A stretch of 39,807 nucleotides of DNA from CAYGUK01 sp964352985 (GCA_964352985.1 CAYGUK010000030.1:1-39807), one strand, 5' to 3'. Positions 17,075 through 26,344 are shown, numbered from the stretch's first letter. Notes: generated from the sequence alone by a model not told the origin. Numbers and translations are program-made.

Positions 17075-17123
17075 AATAGCAAGTGTTTTTTTATCTTCTT
17101 CAAAAAACACTTGCTATTAACTT
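17070..17123 (+). repeat. 22-bp perfect hairpin ahead of the YegD gene
   Basis: Arms 17070-17091 and 17102-17123 are exact reverse complements (AAGTTAATAGCAAGTG followed by T6) around a 10-base loop. The left arm overlaps repeat copy 1. It may terminate incoming transcription or be a folded insertion-element end. Confidence 0.75.
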
Positions 17124-17171
17124 AGACTTTTATTAGGATTTCTGCCCTTTTTTCAAAAGAGGAGCAACAAC

Positions 17172-18425
17172 ATGCCCGCCTCACATTTTTGTGGCTTAGA
17201 CTTTGGTACGTCGAACTCTACCATTGGTATTGTTAAAAACGACGCGATACAACTTGTTAATCTTGAAAATCAAAAACCAACACTGCGTTCAGCGATTTTT
17301 TATGATGACGAATTTAAAACACTTTCATTTGGTCAATCCGGTGTTGATGCGTATTTATCTGGGGCAGATGGTCGATTGATGATGGCCCTAAAGTCAGTTT
17401 TGGGTTCTTCAATCATGCAAGACAAAACTGTTATTTTCAATGAATTAATTCCTTATACTGAAGTGTTAGGAAAATTTATTGCTCATATGAAACAGCTTGC
17501 AGAAACTGAGTTACAAGATAATATTTCTGATGTTATTGCAGGACGCCCTGTTCATTTTCATGATGATGATATAGAGAAAGATAAACTCGCCGAAAACACT
17601 TTACGTGATATTTTCCAAGCACAAGGTTTTAAAAATATTATATTTCAATACGAGCCCATTGCTGCTGCAACATATTATCGCGAGACCGTGCAAAATGAAC
17701 AAATCGCTTTGGTTGTGGATATGGGAGGGGGGACGTCTGATTTTACATTGATTAAAATTAACCCAAAACAAAAGCCTTCATCAAAAGATGTTTTAGGTAA
17801 CCAAGGGATCCATATTGGCGGAACCGACTTTGATACATTATTTAATTTAAAAAAGGTAATGCCTTTATTAGGCATGAATAGTTTAATGAAAACCATGAGT
17901 GAAGTAATCCCCGTTCCAAATAGTTTTTATCATGATTTGACAACATGGCACACCCATAAAAAAATGTATACGCTTGAAACAAAACAAGACGTGAAAAATA
18001 TTTATTTAAGCGCAATGCAAAAACCATTAATAAAACGATTATTGTCCGTTCTTGAAAATAAACAAGGCTATTTTATTTTACAAGCTGTAGAAAATTGTAA
18101 AATCTCACTCAGTGAATTAGCATCTGAAAAAATCATGCTAGATTTTATTGAGTCGCAATTATACGTTGATAATACGCGCGATGAATTTAATGAGCATATA
18201 TCAATATTCGTAGACGCGATCGTAAATAAAATCTTAAATACCGTTAACAGCGCAGGTGAAAAAACTGAAAATATCAGCGCAATTTTCTATACAGGGGGCT
18301 CAAGTAAAATTCCTTTTATTCGAGAAAAAATTAACACCCTTTTTAAAAATGCAGTCGTGATAGAAGGCGATACCTTTGGCAGTATCGGAAAAGGATTAGC
18401 TTTGCAAGCCATGCGAACCTTTTAA
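17172..18425 (+). CDS. yegD: Hsp70-like actin-fold ATPase, YegD family
   Basis: This 417-residue protein has the Hsp70 nucleotide-binding domain: phosphate-1 loop GLDFGTSNSTIGIV at the N-terminus, VIAGRPV, the EPIAAATYY motif, phosphate-2 loop VVDMGGGTSDFTLI, GGTDFD, and the adenosine-binding FYTGGSSKIPFI near the end. There is no C-terminal substrate-binding domain, as in YegD proteins (about 450 residues). The ATG follows AGAGGAG. It lies inside a 1.47 kb segment bounded by exact 14-bp inverted repeats, which suggests transfer as a cassette. The role of YegD is poorly known; it probably acts on a partner protein by ATP-driven binding. Confidence 0.9.
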   Translation: MPASHFCGLDFGTSNSTIGIVKNDAIQLVNLENQKPTLRSAIFYDDEFKTLSFGQSGVDAYLSGADGRLMMALKSVLGSSIMQDKTVIFNELIPYTEVLGKFIAHMKQLAETELQDNISDVIAGRPVHFHDDDIEKDKLAENTLRDIFQAQGFKNIIFQYEPIAAATYYRETVQNEQIALVVDMGGGTSDFTLIKINPKQKPSSKDVLGNQGIHIGGTDFDTLFNLKKVMPLLGMNSLMKTMSEVIPVPNSFYHDLTTWHTHKKMYTLETKQDVKNIYLSAMQKPLIKRLLSVLENKQGYFILQAVENCKISLSELASEKIMLDFIESQLYVDNTRDEFNEHISIFVDAIVNKILNTVNSAGEKTENISAIFYTGGSSKIPFIREKINTLFKNAVVIEGDTFGSIGKGLALQAMRTF

Positions 18426-18520
18426 GAAAGGCAAAAATGGGCACCTTTCACACTTTCTGCTCGATTAACGGTTAAATAAAAACTGAGAGCTAGCGAAAAC
18501 TCTGTCCGCAACAGTTTTGT

Positions 18521-18536
18521 AACTTGACGGTGCCCC
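18521..18536 (-). repeat. Inverted-repeat element copy 2
   Basis: AACTTGACGGTGCCCC is the reverse complement of copy 1 over 14 bases, and matches the reverse complement of copy 3 (20143-20158) with a single mismatch over 16. It therefore closes the YegD segment and opens the pseudokinase segment. Confidence 0.7.
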
Positions 18537-18700
18537 CTGGGTTATTCCCTGTATTTTGACGATATTCTTGATGAAGGATACTCGTTAAAAAATGTTTATT
18601 ATTCATCATGTAGTGATAATGCTTTTGGGGCTATATTTGTGATCACAAGCCTCCCATTTTCATAGATAGAATACTTTAAAAAAATACTAATAAGGATACT

Positions 18701-20122
18701 TTGCCTTTGTTATCCAATAGGTTTAATTCAACAGTTAGACTAAAGACTCTAGTTGGGAACTTATTTTCTAACGATTCAAATTTTTTTGATGTGGCAGAAT
18801 CAAAAAGAGGAAAGGCATTTCGGTATGAATTTTCAGATAAAAAATACGATTACAGTATTATTTCGTTCGGCGCCAATAGCGTATCCAATAGCGTATATTA
18901 TTACCTCCAGCTTAGAAGTGGATCACAAAATGAAAAACCAGCCGATTTGAATTTTGGGGAACTGATTGAATTTAATTACCAAAAAAGCGATAAATTGGGA
19001 TACGATCTTCTATTCACGAGTAGATCTTTTGGTCTTGAGGTTATTTCTTTTCCGATGTGGCGTGGATTCGAAAATGAAAACGACACCACGCTTTACCACC
19101 TTCAGAAAATTGGGCCGAATGAAGGTTACGAGCTTGCTTTGATCAAGCAATCACTTTACCTGAAAAAGCCACTCCTGAGTGACTACACGTTAAAAGATTG
19201 GATAGAGTCTTATAAAGATTCTGGCCCAAATCCCACTGATACGCTGACGATTATATGGGATATTATTTCAACTCTAAGTGAGCTCCATAGCAAGAAAACT
19301 CTACACTTAGGCATCAATCCCACTGCTATTCGACTGAGTCTAAGTTCTCATTGCCGCGCATATATAAAAAGCTATGCAAATACCCAGTCCTATGAAAAGG
19401 ATGGCTGTTATTTCGGAACGTGTAGTCTGAGCGGCTTGCCACTTCCTCACCCTAATACCATGAGGATGATCAAAAATGGAAAAACAGTTTATAAGTTCAC
19501 TCACCATAATGATATCTTTGCATTGTCATGTTTAGTTCTAGATTTATCAAATAAGCTCGAACAGTACAGCGACTCCAAGGGTTTTACAGCACAACTTAAA
19601 AAATTTTCATCTGCCCTAAATCCAATGGGAATTCCCATTAAAAACAACAGAAGTGATAAAAAAGAACTTAACGAAGATGTTCCAAATACGTTGGATAGTA
19701 TTCCTTCTATTGATAAAGTTAAAGAAATATTCAGTGATCTATTCAGTGAAATCCTAGTGTCGCTTCCAAAAGTAGATAAGTTCACTTTTTTTGATAAATT
19801 TACAATCAAAGTTGATCCTGTAAAATCAGTCTTGGTGCGAATTTACAAGTCGCTTAGTAATTCAAACTTTCAGAGAATGTTTTTTTTTGGAATGCAGGAA
19901 GGAAAACCGAAAGGCGTTTTGAGAATGTTGGCCTTATTTAGATCTGAGAATATAGCGTCTGAAAAGGATATTGAATCTTTGTCAACTGCCAAGGCCGCAG
20001 ATTTGTCTTCAAAATTAAAAACATTGATAGAAGAAATTCAAACAAAGGTATCTCTCTTTAGAAATTCTGAAACGGAAGAGTTCTACAGTTTTGTCGCAAA
20101 AACCCTAACTATGTTATCGTAG
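18701..20122 (+). CDS. Pseudokinase-like protein, 473 residues
   Basis: The middle of the protein resembles a protein kinase C-lobe. LSELHSKKTLHLGINPTAI aligns with the catalytic loop (LHxxxIxHRDxKPxNI), FGTCSLSGLPLPHP with the activation segment/APE region, and HNDIFALSCLVLDL with the DIWSLGCxLxEL helix. The catalytic HRD is HLG and the Asn partner is changed, and no DFG is visible, so phosphotransfer is unlikely. No signal peptide or membrane span is seen. The start is a TTG with AAGGA close upstream. It lies between inverted copies 2 and 3 of the repeat. In intracellular bacteria such proteins may be effectors or scaffolds, but that is inference. Confidence 0.6.
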   Translation: MPLLSNRFNSTVRLKTLVGNLFSNDSNFFDVAESKRGKAFRYEFSDKKYDYSIISFGANSVSNSVYYYLQLRSGSQNEKPADLNFGELIEFNYQKSDKLGYDLLFTSRSFGLEVISFPMWRGFENENDTTLYHLQKIGPNEGYELALIKQSLYLKKPLLSDYTLKDWIESYKDSGPNPTDTLTIIWDIISTLSELHSKKTLHLGINPTAIRLSLSSHCRAYIKSYANTQSYEKDGCYFGTCSLSGLPLPHPNTMRMIKNGKTVYKFTHHNDIFALSCLVLDLSNKLEQYSDSKGFTAQLKKFSSALNPMGIPIKNNRSDKKELNEDVPNTLDSIPSIDKVKEIFSDLFSEILVSLPKVDKFTFFDKFTIKVDPVKSVLVRIYKSLSNSNFQRMFFFGMQEGKPKGVLRMLALFRSENIASEKDIESLSTAKAADLSSKLKTLIEEIQTKVSLFRNSETEEFYSFVAKTLTMLS

Positions 20123-20142
20123 CTATTCAAATTTAAAATTAA

Positions 20143-20164
20143 GGGGCACCGTCAACTTAATAGC
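20143..20164 (+). repeat. Inverted-repeat element copy 3
   Basis: GGGGCACCGTCAA followed by CTTAATAGC repeats the outer end of copy 1 with one base changed. With copy 2 it brackets the pseudokinase-like gene. Confidence 0.65.
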
Positions 20165-20213
20165 TGAAATTTGCTAGAATCACGTTTTGAAGAACTCAAC
20201 AAGCTGGCTAAAC

Positions 20214-20295
20214 GGTTCTATCGCAAAAATAGATCTGAGTAGAATAAAATGACGATTGGAAGTTTATTAGGCACACCTTTTTTTGCAACAGAACC
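20214..20295. mobile_element. 82-bp miniature element with IS6-like ends
   Basis: The left end GGTTCTATCGCAAAAA and the right end TTTTTTGCAACAGAACC form an imperfect inverted repeat. GGTTCTGTTGCAAA is the typical IS6/IS240 terminal sequence. There is no coding sequence between them, so this is a deletion derivative or MITE. The rest of 20123-20512 holds no gene. Confidence 0.5.
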
Positions 20296-20512
20296 ATTCA
20301 AATTGAAACTTAGTTTGTGACAAAGTCAAAATTACTCGCTGTTGTTGTTGAAGATAATGTTATTTTTGTTTTATGGTTTGTGATCTACATTATGGATGAA
20401 TATCACAAGTAGCAGGTTGCTTTTAATTTTTAGCGATTGAAACGATATATAGCAAATTAAAATTTTGATCTGTGCTTAGTTTAGTGGTCACTGTATAAAG
20501 TGTTGGATCAAC

Positions 20513-20781
20513 ACACATCATTACATGCTAAAACATTGGCATGATCTCACGCAGTTTTTACGAATACCCGGAGCACCTCTTGATAATAATCGAGTAGAAC
20601 AAAATTTGAAGATCCCAATTAGAAAATGTTCGTGGAGTGTTATTAAACAGAATATGGCGCCCTGATTGGCAGTGTGCTAACCAGAGTAATCCATACCTGT
20701 GCGTTAATAAATGAAAATCCCTTTATTATCCTAAAAATTGCTCGATTAAAATCGACAAGCTATTTTGACAAATATTTTTAA
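20513..20781 (+). pseudogene. C-terminal fragment of an IS66-family transposase
   Basis: One frame reads HWHDLTQFLRIPGAPLDNN then RVEQNLKIPIRK, the classic IS66 TnpC end (DNNxVER...). It stops at 20663 after KQNMAP, and the next frame continues GALIGSVLTRVIHTCALINENPF, the equivalent of VGDLxxSLIHTCxLNxVNPF. A frameshift therefore breaks the gene, and the N-terminal two-thirds are missing. Confidence 0.8.
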
Positions 20782-21139
20782 TTTTCAAAACAGTACCATC
20801 AGTTCGATGTATTTCGATTATATTTTCAACGAAATCTATTTTACTTGATAAGGATATATTAGGAAGTGGTTGTGCACCAACAAATAATGGTGGTGGACTT
20901 TTAGATTTAAGATTAAGTTCAACTTTATTTATTCTTGCTTTCGTTCGTTTTAATTGTAATGAATTGATCCCTAACGATACTAATATATCAGATTTAGTAT
21001 TGTGTGGCAGCAGTTTGAATACTTGCTACCATAATTAATCAGGTATTTTCCGTTTATTGCCACGATTTTCTCGCTAAGTAACAAATGCTTCTTTTACATC
21101 TTCAAGTAATGGTGAAGATTTAGTGATGGAATTACTCAT
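20726..21139 (-). pseudogene. Decayed IS66-type accessory (OrfA/TnpA-like) gene
   Basis: Read on the minus strand from the ATG at 21139, a single frame of 138 codons gives MSNSITKSSPLLEDVKEAF, RENRGNKRKIPD and QVFKLLPHNTKSDILVSLG, ending IEIHRTDGTVLKI, LSILIEQFLG. It is interrupted by three in-frame stops (TAG, TAA, TAG) near the N-terminus and has no frameshift. The pattern resembles the small IS66 OrfA proteins; that assignment is from memory. It overlaps the transposase fragment tail to tail by 56 bases. Confidence 0.55.
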
Positions 21140-21435
21140 TAATGATATCCTTTAAATAGTTGGATTTTGTCACATTAGAGTAAATTAATTGCTGATTAAT
21201 TGTTACACTTGCTCATCGAAACGACATGAAGAATATAATAATGTGTTAGTAAAACTTGATAATGGAAAAGATAGTGTCAGAGAAAGAACAAAAAAATATT
21301 TTATGTGTGTTGTACGAGAGAATAAGAAAATCTTGCCGTTTTTTATCAAAAAGCAACGGTCAATATTTTAAATCAATCTAAATTATAGTTTGATAGGGAT
21401 AATATCATCAAGCTTTAATATGTTATATTGAAAAA
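21140..21435. other. Spacer without a recognised gene
   Basis: A 60-codon frame with a TTG start exists at 21189-21371 but has no convincing ribosome binding site and a lysine-rich composition typical of AT-rich noncoding DNA. No repeat or RNA was recognised. Confidence 0.35.
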
Positions 21436-22119
21436 TTATATAACCATGTACGTTTTATTAATGGTTACATTAAGATTAAATTTTTCTATTGGATCAAGAG
21501 CAACTTTATGACGCATACCATATGGATCAAACTCAAGTGATGCTTGAATATAGTTTTCAATTGCCTCTACTAACTTATTTTTTTGTTCATAACTTATCTC
21601 GTGTGCTGAACTATTCATTGTGTCAGCAATATATTTTCTGGCGAGTTCTTTCTTCGCTAAACATTCTACAGATATTGTTTTTAAACATTTACCCCAAGTT
21701 CCATCAATCCAATAACGCCAGGCTTGATCAAATGATTGGCACCCTGGCGTCTTTTGTCCTTTTAAATATTTTTCAATTTGATTAGCGAAATCCATTTTAA
21801 CTTTATTAGCTAGTACCGTTAAATCCATCTCATTTATTGATTTCAATGCTTCATTTACCCAATTAATGATAGAATTATGATAATAAAATGTAGTCTCAAG
21901 TGATGAATTCTCTGATAATGCTTCATCAATACCAGCACAAGTATAGAGAGTTACTTGACGTTTCTCATAAGTATGTCCTGGAATGCATTGAGCATTTTCT
22001 AATGCTAATATATTTGAAGTTTCTACCTGACATTGTTTTGCAAGCTCTTTTAACGTAATATAATTCTTATCAAGAAATAGTTGCATTAAGTTACGATTTT
22101 CTAATTCAATTGAATTCAT
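21436..22119 (-). CDS. DUF6058-like protein, 227 residues
   Basis: The N-terminus (DKNYITLKELAKQCQVE, then a Cys-Ile-Pro-Gly-His segment) looks like a MerR-style helix that reads a short specificity segment. The centre has AWRYWIDGTWGKCLKTIS followed by AKKELARKYI, which resembles the W-x-x-x-L-x-G-x-Y-G-x-C block of the DUF6058 family, a family annotated in databases as natural-product-associated. Length fits. AAGGG precedes the ATG. It lies downstream of the broken lipoprotein gene on the same strand, separated by 336 bases. No biochemical function is known, and the family match is from memory. Confidence 0.5.
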   Translation of the reverse strand: MNSIELENRNLMQLFLDKNYITLKELAKQCQVETSNILALENAQCIPGHTYEKRQVTLYTCAGIDEALSENSSLETTFYYHNSIINWVNEALKSINEMDLTVLANKVKMDFANQIEKYLKGQKTPGCQSFDQAWRYWIDGTWGKCLKTISVECLAKKELARKYIADTMNSSAHEISYEQKNKLVEAIENYIQASLEFDPYGMRHKVALDPIEKFNLNVTINKTYMVI

Positions 22120-22455
22120 TATTTAAACCCTTCTTTTCTAATTTGTGAAAATCATTATTATTAATATTTCTAATCATAATAGTATGGTAACAATTGGAAT
22201 AGTTTAATACTAGCCAATTTCGGCATTCAATGTTTCATAAAAATATGAACGATCCAGGTTAATCTAGCAGGCAACACAGAGAAAATAAACAAAAACTATT
22301 TGATTAATATTAAGGGATTTTATACTCATCATCATTTAGAATCCTTAAATTAATTTTTTACAATTTGTGACTACTGTAGTACCTCTTGATATTTTTAGCT
22401 TGATGATAAATTTGGATACTAACTCAGCAGAATAATAAATATTAATTAATGCTAA
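22120..22455. other. AT-rich intergenic region
   Basis: No gene is visible. It must hold the promoter of the DUF6058-like gene on the minus strand and the 3' region of the broken lipoprotein gene. No strong hairpin or RNA was recognised. Confidence 0.35.
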
Positions 22456-23641
22456 TTATGTGCTAGATTTATCAGTAATCTTAGTTCCATGAATAACTGG
22501 TGCCAAAATTTTACTTAGAGTTAGATTAGTGGGATTATATCGATAAACAATTATGCCATTATATTGATTTTGACCTATCACTAAGATATGAGCGCTGGGT
22601 GCTGAATCTATAGATTGATCTCGTGAAAAACTAGATACTGAAGGTTGAAGTTGATCTCTAGGGTTAGCGAGTTTAAAATATTTTATGGGTTTTATAGCCG
22701 AAGAATTAAATAACGCCGCATAAGCAAAAAGATTATTATATTAGTTTTCTACATAAAAATCATAAAGTGTGATTTGTCGATAAATTTAATTGTCGCAATA
22801 CTTCCAACATAGTCATTAATATTAATTCCATTTTGATAATCTCTTTTATAAATTTTGTTGAAATTAATATTTAGTGATTCGTTATAACTCGCATCGAGTT
22901 GTTTAATAATTTTTCCCTGATTAATACCTAATATAAACCTATGGCCATCTTCATCACCACTAATAATAATGTTATTATCTGGACTGATAGTTGCAAAAGT
23001 TTTTGCTATATTTTTTCGGACCTCTTTAAGCAAAGTGTCAGTCTTTACATCAAACAAATAAATCGTACTAAATCCCGATGACCCAACTAAATAATGATTA
23101 TCATTAGAGAGTGTTAAATTAAAAAGCTTACCACTTCCTAGAAAGTCACCACATTCAGAAGGCTTATTTTCTGGTGGTATTTTATCGCCATATCGTTTAC
23201 TGCAATAATAATATAAAATTTTATTTATTTTGTTTTTTTTATTGAATAAATTTGGTCTTTCACATCAACTGCATAGTAACTCTGTAAATCAGATGTTAAA
23301 ACTTCACCGTAAGTTGGAAAACCCGGTTTAATTATTTTGATGGTTTTGCCTTCAATATTTTTGACATATACAATATTTGTTTTATCATTTTGGTAGATAA
23401 AATCATTTGAATGTTTTATAAAATAAGCTGAATAAATATTTGCATTCGTTGCTATAATTTTATAAGTTTTATTTTTGATATTCCATAAAATAGCTTGTTT
23501 AGCAAGGCTTGTAGTAATTGCATATTCACCATCACTTGATAGGCTCGTTACCATAATATATTTATTTGCTGGCACTTGTTTATCACATGCTACTAATACC
23601 GAAAAAATTAATAATAAAATAAATAGCCTAATGCTTTTCAT
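22456..23641 (-). pseudogene. Broken beta-propeller (WD40-like) lipoprotein gene next to vgrG
   Basis: The gene starts MKSIRLFILLLIFSVLVACDK, a lipoprotein signal with lipobox LVAC, preceded by AGGAATAGGAA. It carries repeats of the form SSDGEYAITTSLAKQAILWNI, typical of beta-propeller blades. The first frame ends at 23225 just after a run of eight A; adding one base rejoins the frame at NKILYYYCSKRYGDKIPP, which runs to 22749. A second +1 shift in a T run and one in-frame TAA then rejoin NNLFAYAALFNSSAIKPI, ending at 22456. The original protein would be about 390 residues. It lies 28 bases after vgrG in the same direction, so it may have been a VgrG-linked immunity or adaptor lipoprotein. 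Confidence 0.7.
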
Positions 23642-23669
23642 TTCCTATTCCTTGTTACATTTTTATCGA

Positions 23670-25454
23670 TTAATCTTTTAACAAATCAACAAGCGTATCA
23701 ATATTAGTATGACTCGCTGACGTTAACACGCTATTTTGATTTCCACTTGCAGTAGATGAAACCGACAAAGTATCGAGTGTGATTTTTTTTGATTGAACTT
23801 TAATCATTTGCGGTGTAATGGTAATAGTGCTTTGACCTGATTGGATACGAATTTCAGTTAAACTATCATGTTGATATTTTTTTGTGACGGATTCTTTCAG
23901 TTGACCTTTTTTAATAGTTAATTTTCGATTGTGTTTAATCTTCGCTTTTTGATCATGATTAATCATTACATTCATATCTCGTGCGGAATGTAAATAGATC
24001 TTTTCTTCATTTGCTTTATCATCAAGTATAAGTTGATGTCCTTTTGTTTTATCCCCTAAACTTTGTGTTTTAAAACCATTTTGATGATGGGGATTATAAG
24101 GAGGTAGATAATCTTGATGATAAATACCACCTAAAATAATAGGTTGATCAATATCACCATTTAAATAACTTAACATTGCAGTTTGTTGTGGTCGTGGAAT
24201 AAATTGTGTTCCGTGATCTTTACCTGCCCAAATTTGCCTAACTCGTGTCCAGGGCATTTGATTTACATCTGAATGATCGAACATATCCCAATGTCGTTTA
24301 ATTTTGACTGATCCATAATCATTACTATAAATCGCTTTTTTATCAGGTGATACAACATCTGCTGATTGTAATCCTGCAATTAATGGTTTGGCTTTTTGTT
24401 GTGGTTTATATGCGATACCACTTTTCATTGCGATAAATGTATTTTGATAATGCGCTTTTTGATTTTCATCTTGTGATGAAAAATGAGTGTGTCGTGTTAA
24501 ATCTTTTGCTTGATGATGAATACTTATAATTTTATAGCTGTCACCAGTTTGATATTGCACCGATTGATTTGGCTTTAAGCCTGAATAATTACTCTCGGCA
24601 TGAATTAAATTATTTTCTCGTTGTAAAACTTGTTGTTGTTGCAAAAGAGTATTTTTCAATTGAACGTTATCTCGTAAATAAGAGTCAGATGGAAAAGTAA
24701 AATGTTGGTTGTAAGCGATGCTGTCAGTCGATGAAAATGGTGAAAATGGATTATCGATATTATATAAGCGTGCGGCTAGATCGGTATTAAATGCATTATT
24801 GATTTCTGTCCAACTGCTTAAATGCGCGTCGTATTGTGGATTGTTTTGATAAATGGATAATGGCTCTGAATAAATAAAAGGTGTTTCAGGATTATCTGAA
24901 ATAGTTAAGACATGTTTATTTTTTTGATGTGTAAAATAAAAATAAATCCCTGCTTCAGCTAACAAACGACAAATAAAGTCATGATCAGACTCATTGAATT
25001 GCGCAACAGCATCTAAACTAGGATAAGATTTTGCTAAATTTAATTCATATTCTGCAAAAGAATATTTTGCAAAAATTATTTTAATTAATTCAGGGATGGA
25101 TTTTTGGTAATAGGTTTGGCAATTTGAATTTAATTTTAGTAAAGCAAACCACGGCTCTAATTTTATTTTGTATTGGAAGGTGTGAAGATATTCTGATTTT
25201 ATTTGCGCGATATCGGTTATCACACCATGAAAAAGTTGAGTATGATGAGTATCTGCTTGTAATGTAATTAATGCTGATGTAGCAAATAAATGCTGCAATT
25301 GATTTAATCTTGCCTCTGTCACTAAAATAAATTCGTATTGAAAACAGGATGAAATCAACTCATCGCCTATAAACTCTGTGGCAAAGTAATTTTTCCCAGA
25401 ACACTTAGGGATAGAAATGGTTATTAAATGCTTGCTGTTATCTTGATCTGCCAT
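23670..25454 (-). CDS. vgrG: VgrG/TssI spike protein of a type VI secretion system
   Basis: This 594-residue protein has the VgrG layout: an N-terminal gp27-like part (FATEFIGDELISSCFQYEFILVT, LEPWFALLKLNSNCQTYY, FNESDHDFICRLLAEAGIYFYF) and a gp5-like OB-fold/needle (TRVRQIWAGKDHGTQFIPRPQQ, GDIDQPIILGGIYHQDYLPPY, GDKTKGHQLILDDKANEEKIYLHSARDM) ending in the repetitive beta-helix needle. No extra C-terminal effector domain is present. No other T6SS gene is in the window, so this is an orphan vgrG island that would depend on a system elsewhere. A weak ribosome binding site precedes the ATG. The genes downstream (broken lipoprotein, then DUF6058-like) are candidate cargo or immunity genes. Confidence 0.93.
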   Translation of the reverse strand: MADQDNSKHLITISIPKCSGKNYFATEFIGDELISSCFQYEFILVTEARLNQLQHLFATSALITLQADTHHTQLFHGVITDIAQIKSEYLHTFQYKIKLEPWFALLKLNSNCQTYYQKSIPELIKIIFAKYSFAEYELNLAKSYPSLDAVAQFNESDHDFICRLLAEAGIYFYFTHQKNKHVLTISDNPETPFIYSEPLSIYQNNPQYDAHLSSWTEINNAFNTDLAARLYNIDNPFSPFSSTDSIAYNQHFTFPSDSYLRDNVQLKNTLLQQQQVLQRENNLIHAESNYSGLKPNQSVQYQTGDSYKIISIHHQAKDLTRHTHFSSQDENQKAHYQNTFIAMKSGIAYKPQQKAKPLIAGLQSADVVSPDKKAIYSNDYGSVKIKRHWDMFDHSDVNQMPWTRVRQIWAGKDHGTQFIPRPQQTAMLSYLNGDIDQPIILGGIYHQDYLPPYNPHHQNGFKTQSLGDKTKGHQLILDDKANEEKIYLHSARDMNVMINHDQKAKIKHNRKLTIKKGQLKESVTKKYQHDSLTEIRIQSGQSTITITPQMIKVQSKKITLDTLSVSSTASGNQNSVLTSASHTNIDTLVDLLKD

Positions 25455-25577
25455 ATGTATTTACACATTATCATCCAATGGTTATGTGATTCTATTATAC
25501 TAGATTAAATTAATAATGCTACGATACATAAATAATATTGATTTATATGTTTAATTATGACTCAAATGCTGGATGTG

Positions 25578-25607
25578 ACCCACTTAGGATTCAATCACTA
25601 AGTGGGT
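25578..25607. terminator. Hairpin downstream of dps
   Basis: ACCCACTTAG (25578-25587) pairs perfectly with CTAAGTGGGT (25598-25607) around a 10-base loop, just beyond the dps stop. It lacks a clear U tract on either side, so it is either a weak terminator or an mRNA 3' stabiliser. Confidence 0.5.
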
Positions 25608-25618
25608 ATGATGAGAGA

Positions 25619-26092
25619 TTATTTTTCGCCTAAAAGACTGCGTAACATCCATGCGGTTTTTTCATGGAGTTGCATGCGTTGAGTGAGAATGTCACAGCTT
25701 GATTCATCTGAAGCTTCTTCAGCGAGTTGAAAAACGCCACGCGCTGTTTTCACGACTTGTTCGTGACCTGCAACTAATTGTTTGATCATGTCATTAGCAT
25801 TTGGTACGTTGGTTTCTTCTTTTATCGAAGTTAACTCTGCAAATTGCGCGTAACTGCCAGGCGCATAAACACCTAAAGCGCGAATGCGCTCTGCAATATC
25901 ATCAACTGCTGTTGCTAATTCAGTATAATGTTGTTCTGTCATTTCATGAATAATAGTAAACATTGGCCCCGTGACATTCCAATGAAAATTATGGGTTTTT
26001 AAATAAAGCGTGTAACTATCGGCTAATAATCGAGATAACCCCTCAGCTATTTTTTCACGATGTGTTTCACTAATACCGATATCAATTTGCAT
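25619..26092 (-). CDS. dps: Dps family DNA-binding ferritin-like protein
   Basis: About 157 residues from the ATG at 26092, which follows AAGGAGA; the frame is open seven codons further upstream. The Dps signature THNFHWNVTGPMF contributes the intersubunit ferroxidase histidine, followed by HYTELATAVDDIAERIRALG with the Asp/Glu ligands. The C-terminus is LLxQRMQLHEKTAWMLRSLLG. Dps forms a 12-subunit shell that oxidises and stores iron using peroxide and can coat DNA. No lysine-rich DNA-binding tail is seen, so iron detoxification is its likeliest role. It is transcribed alone. Confidence 0.95.
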   Translation of the reverse strand: MQIDIGISETHREKIAEGLSRLLADSYTLYLKTHNFHWNVTGPMFTIIHEMTEQHYTELATAVDDIAERIRALGVYAPGSYAQFAELTSIKEETNVPNANDMIKQLVAGHEQVVKTARGVFQLAEEASDESSCDILTQRMQLHEKTAWMLRSLLGEK

Positions 26093-26344
26093 AATATTCT
26101 CCTTCTGAATCATTAGTTTTAAGTTTAGCGGTAATTACTTCATAGAGCAATTTGAGATTTTTTATTGCAACAATAGATTTGAACTATAAACTAACTCAGC
26201 ACTGTTATCCTATTTTAGGGATATATTTAAGTTAAAGCTTGGGTAGTTAAAGGTTCAGAAATAGCCTTTATTCGTAATTTGTGGTAAATTCTAACGGCAT
26301 TTTTACGTACCGACCCACCCTTATGGAAGAGTGATTAATTTACG

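Noticed and set aside
21189..21371. 60-codon ORF on the plus strand
   Set aside because: TTG start, no ribosome binding site, and a lysine-rich composition typical of random AT-rich frames; it lies in a region of decayed IS66 DNA.
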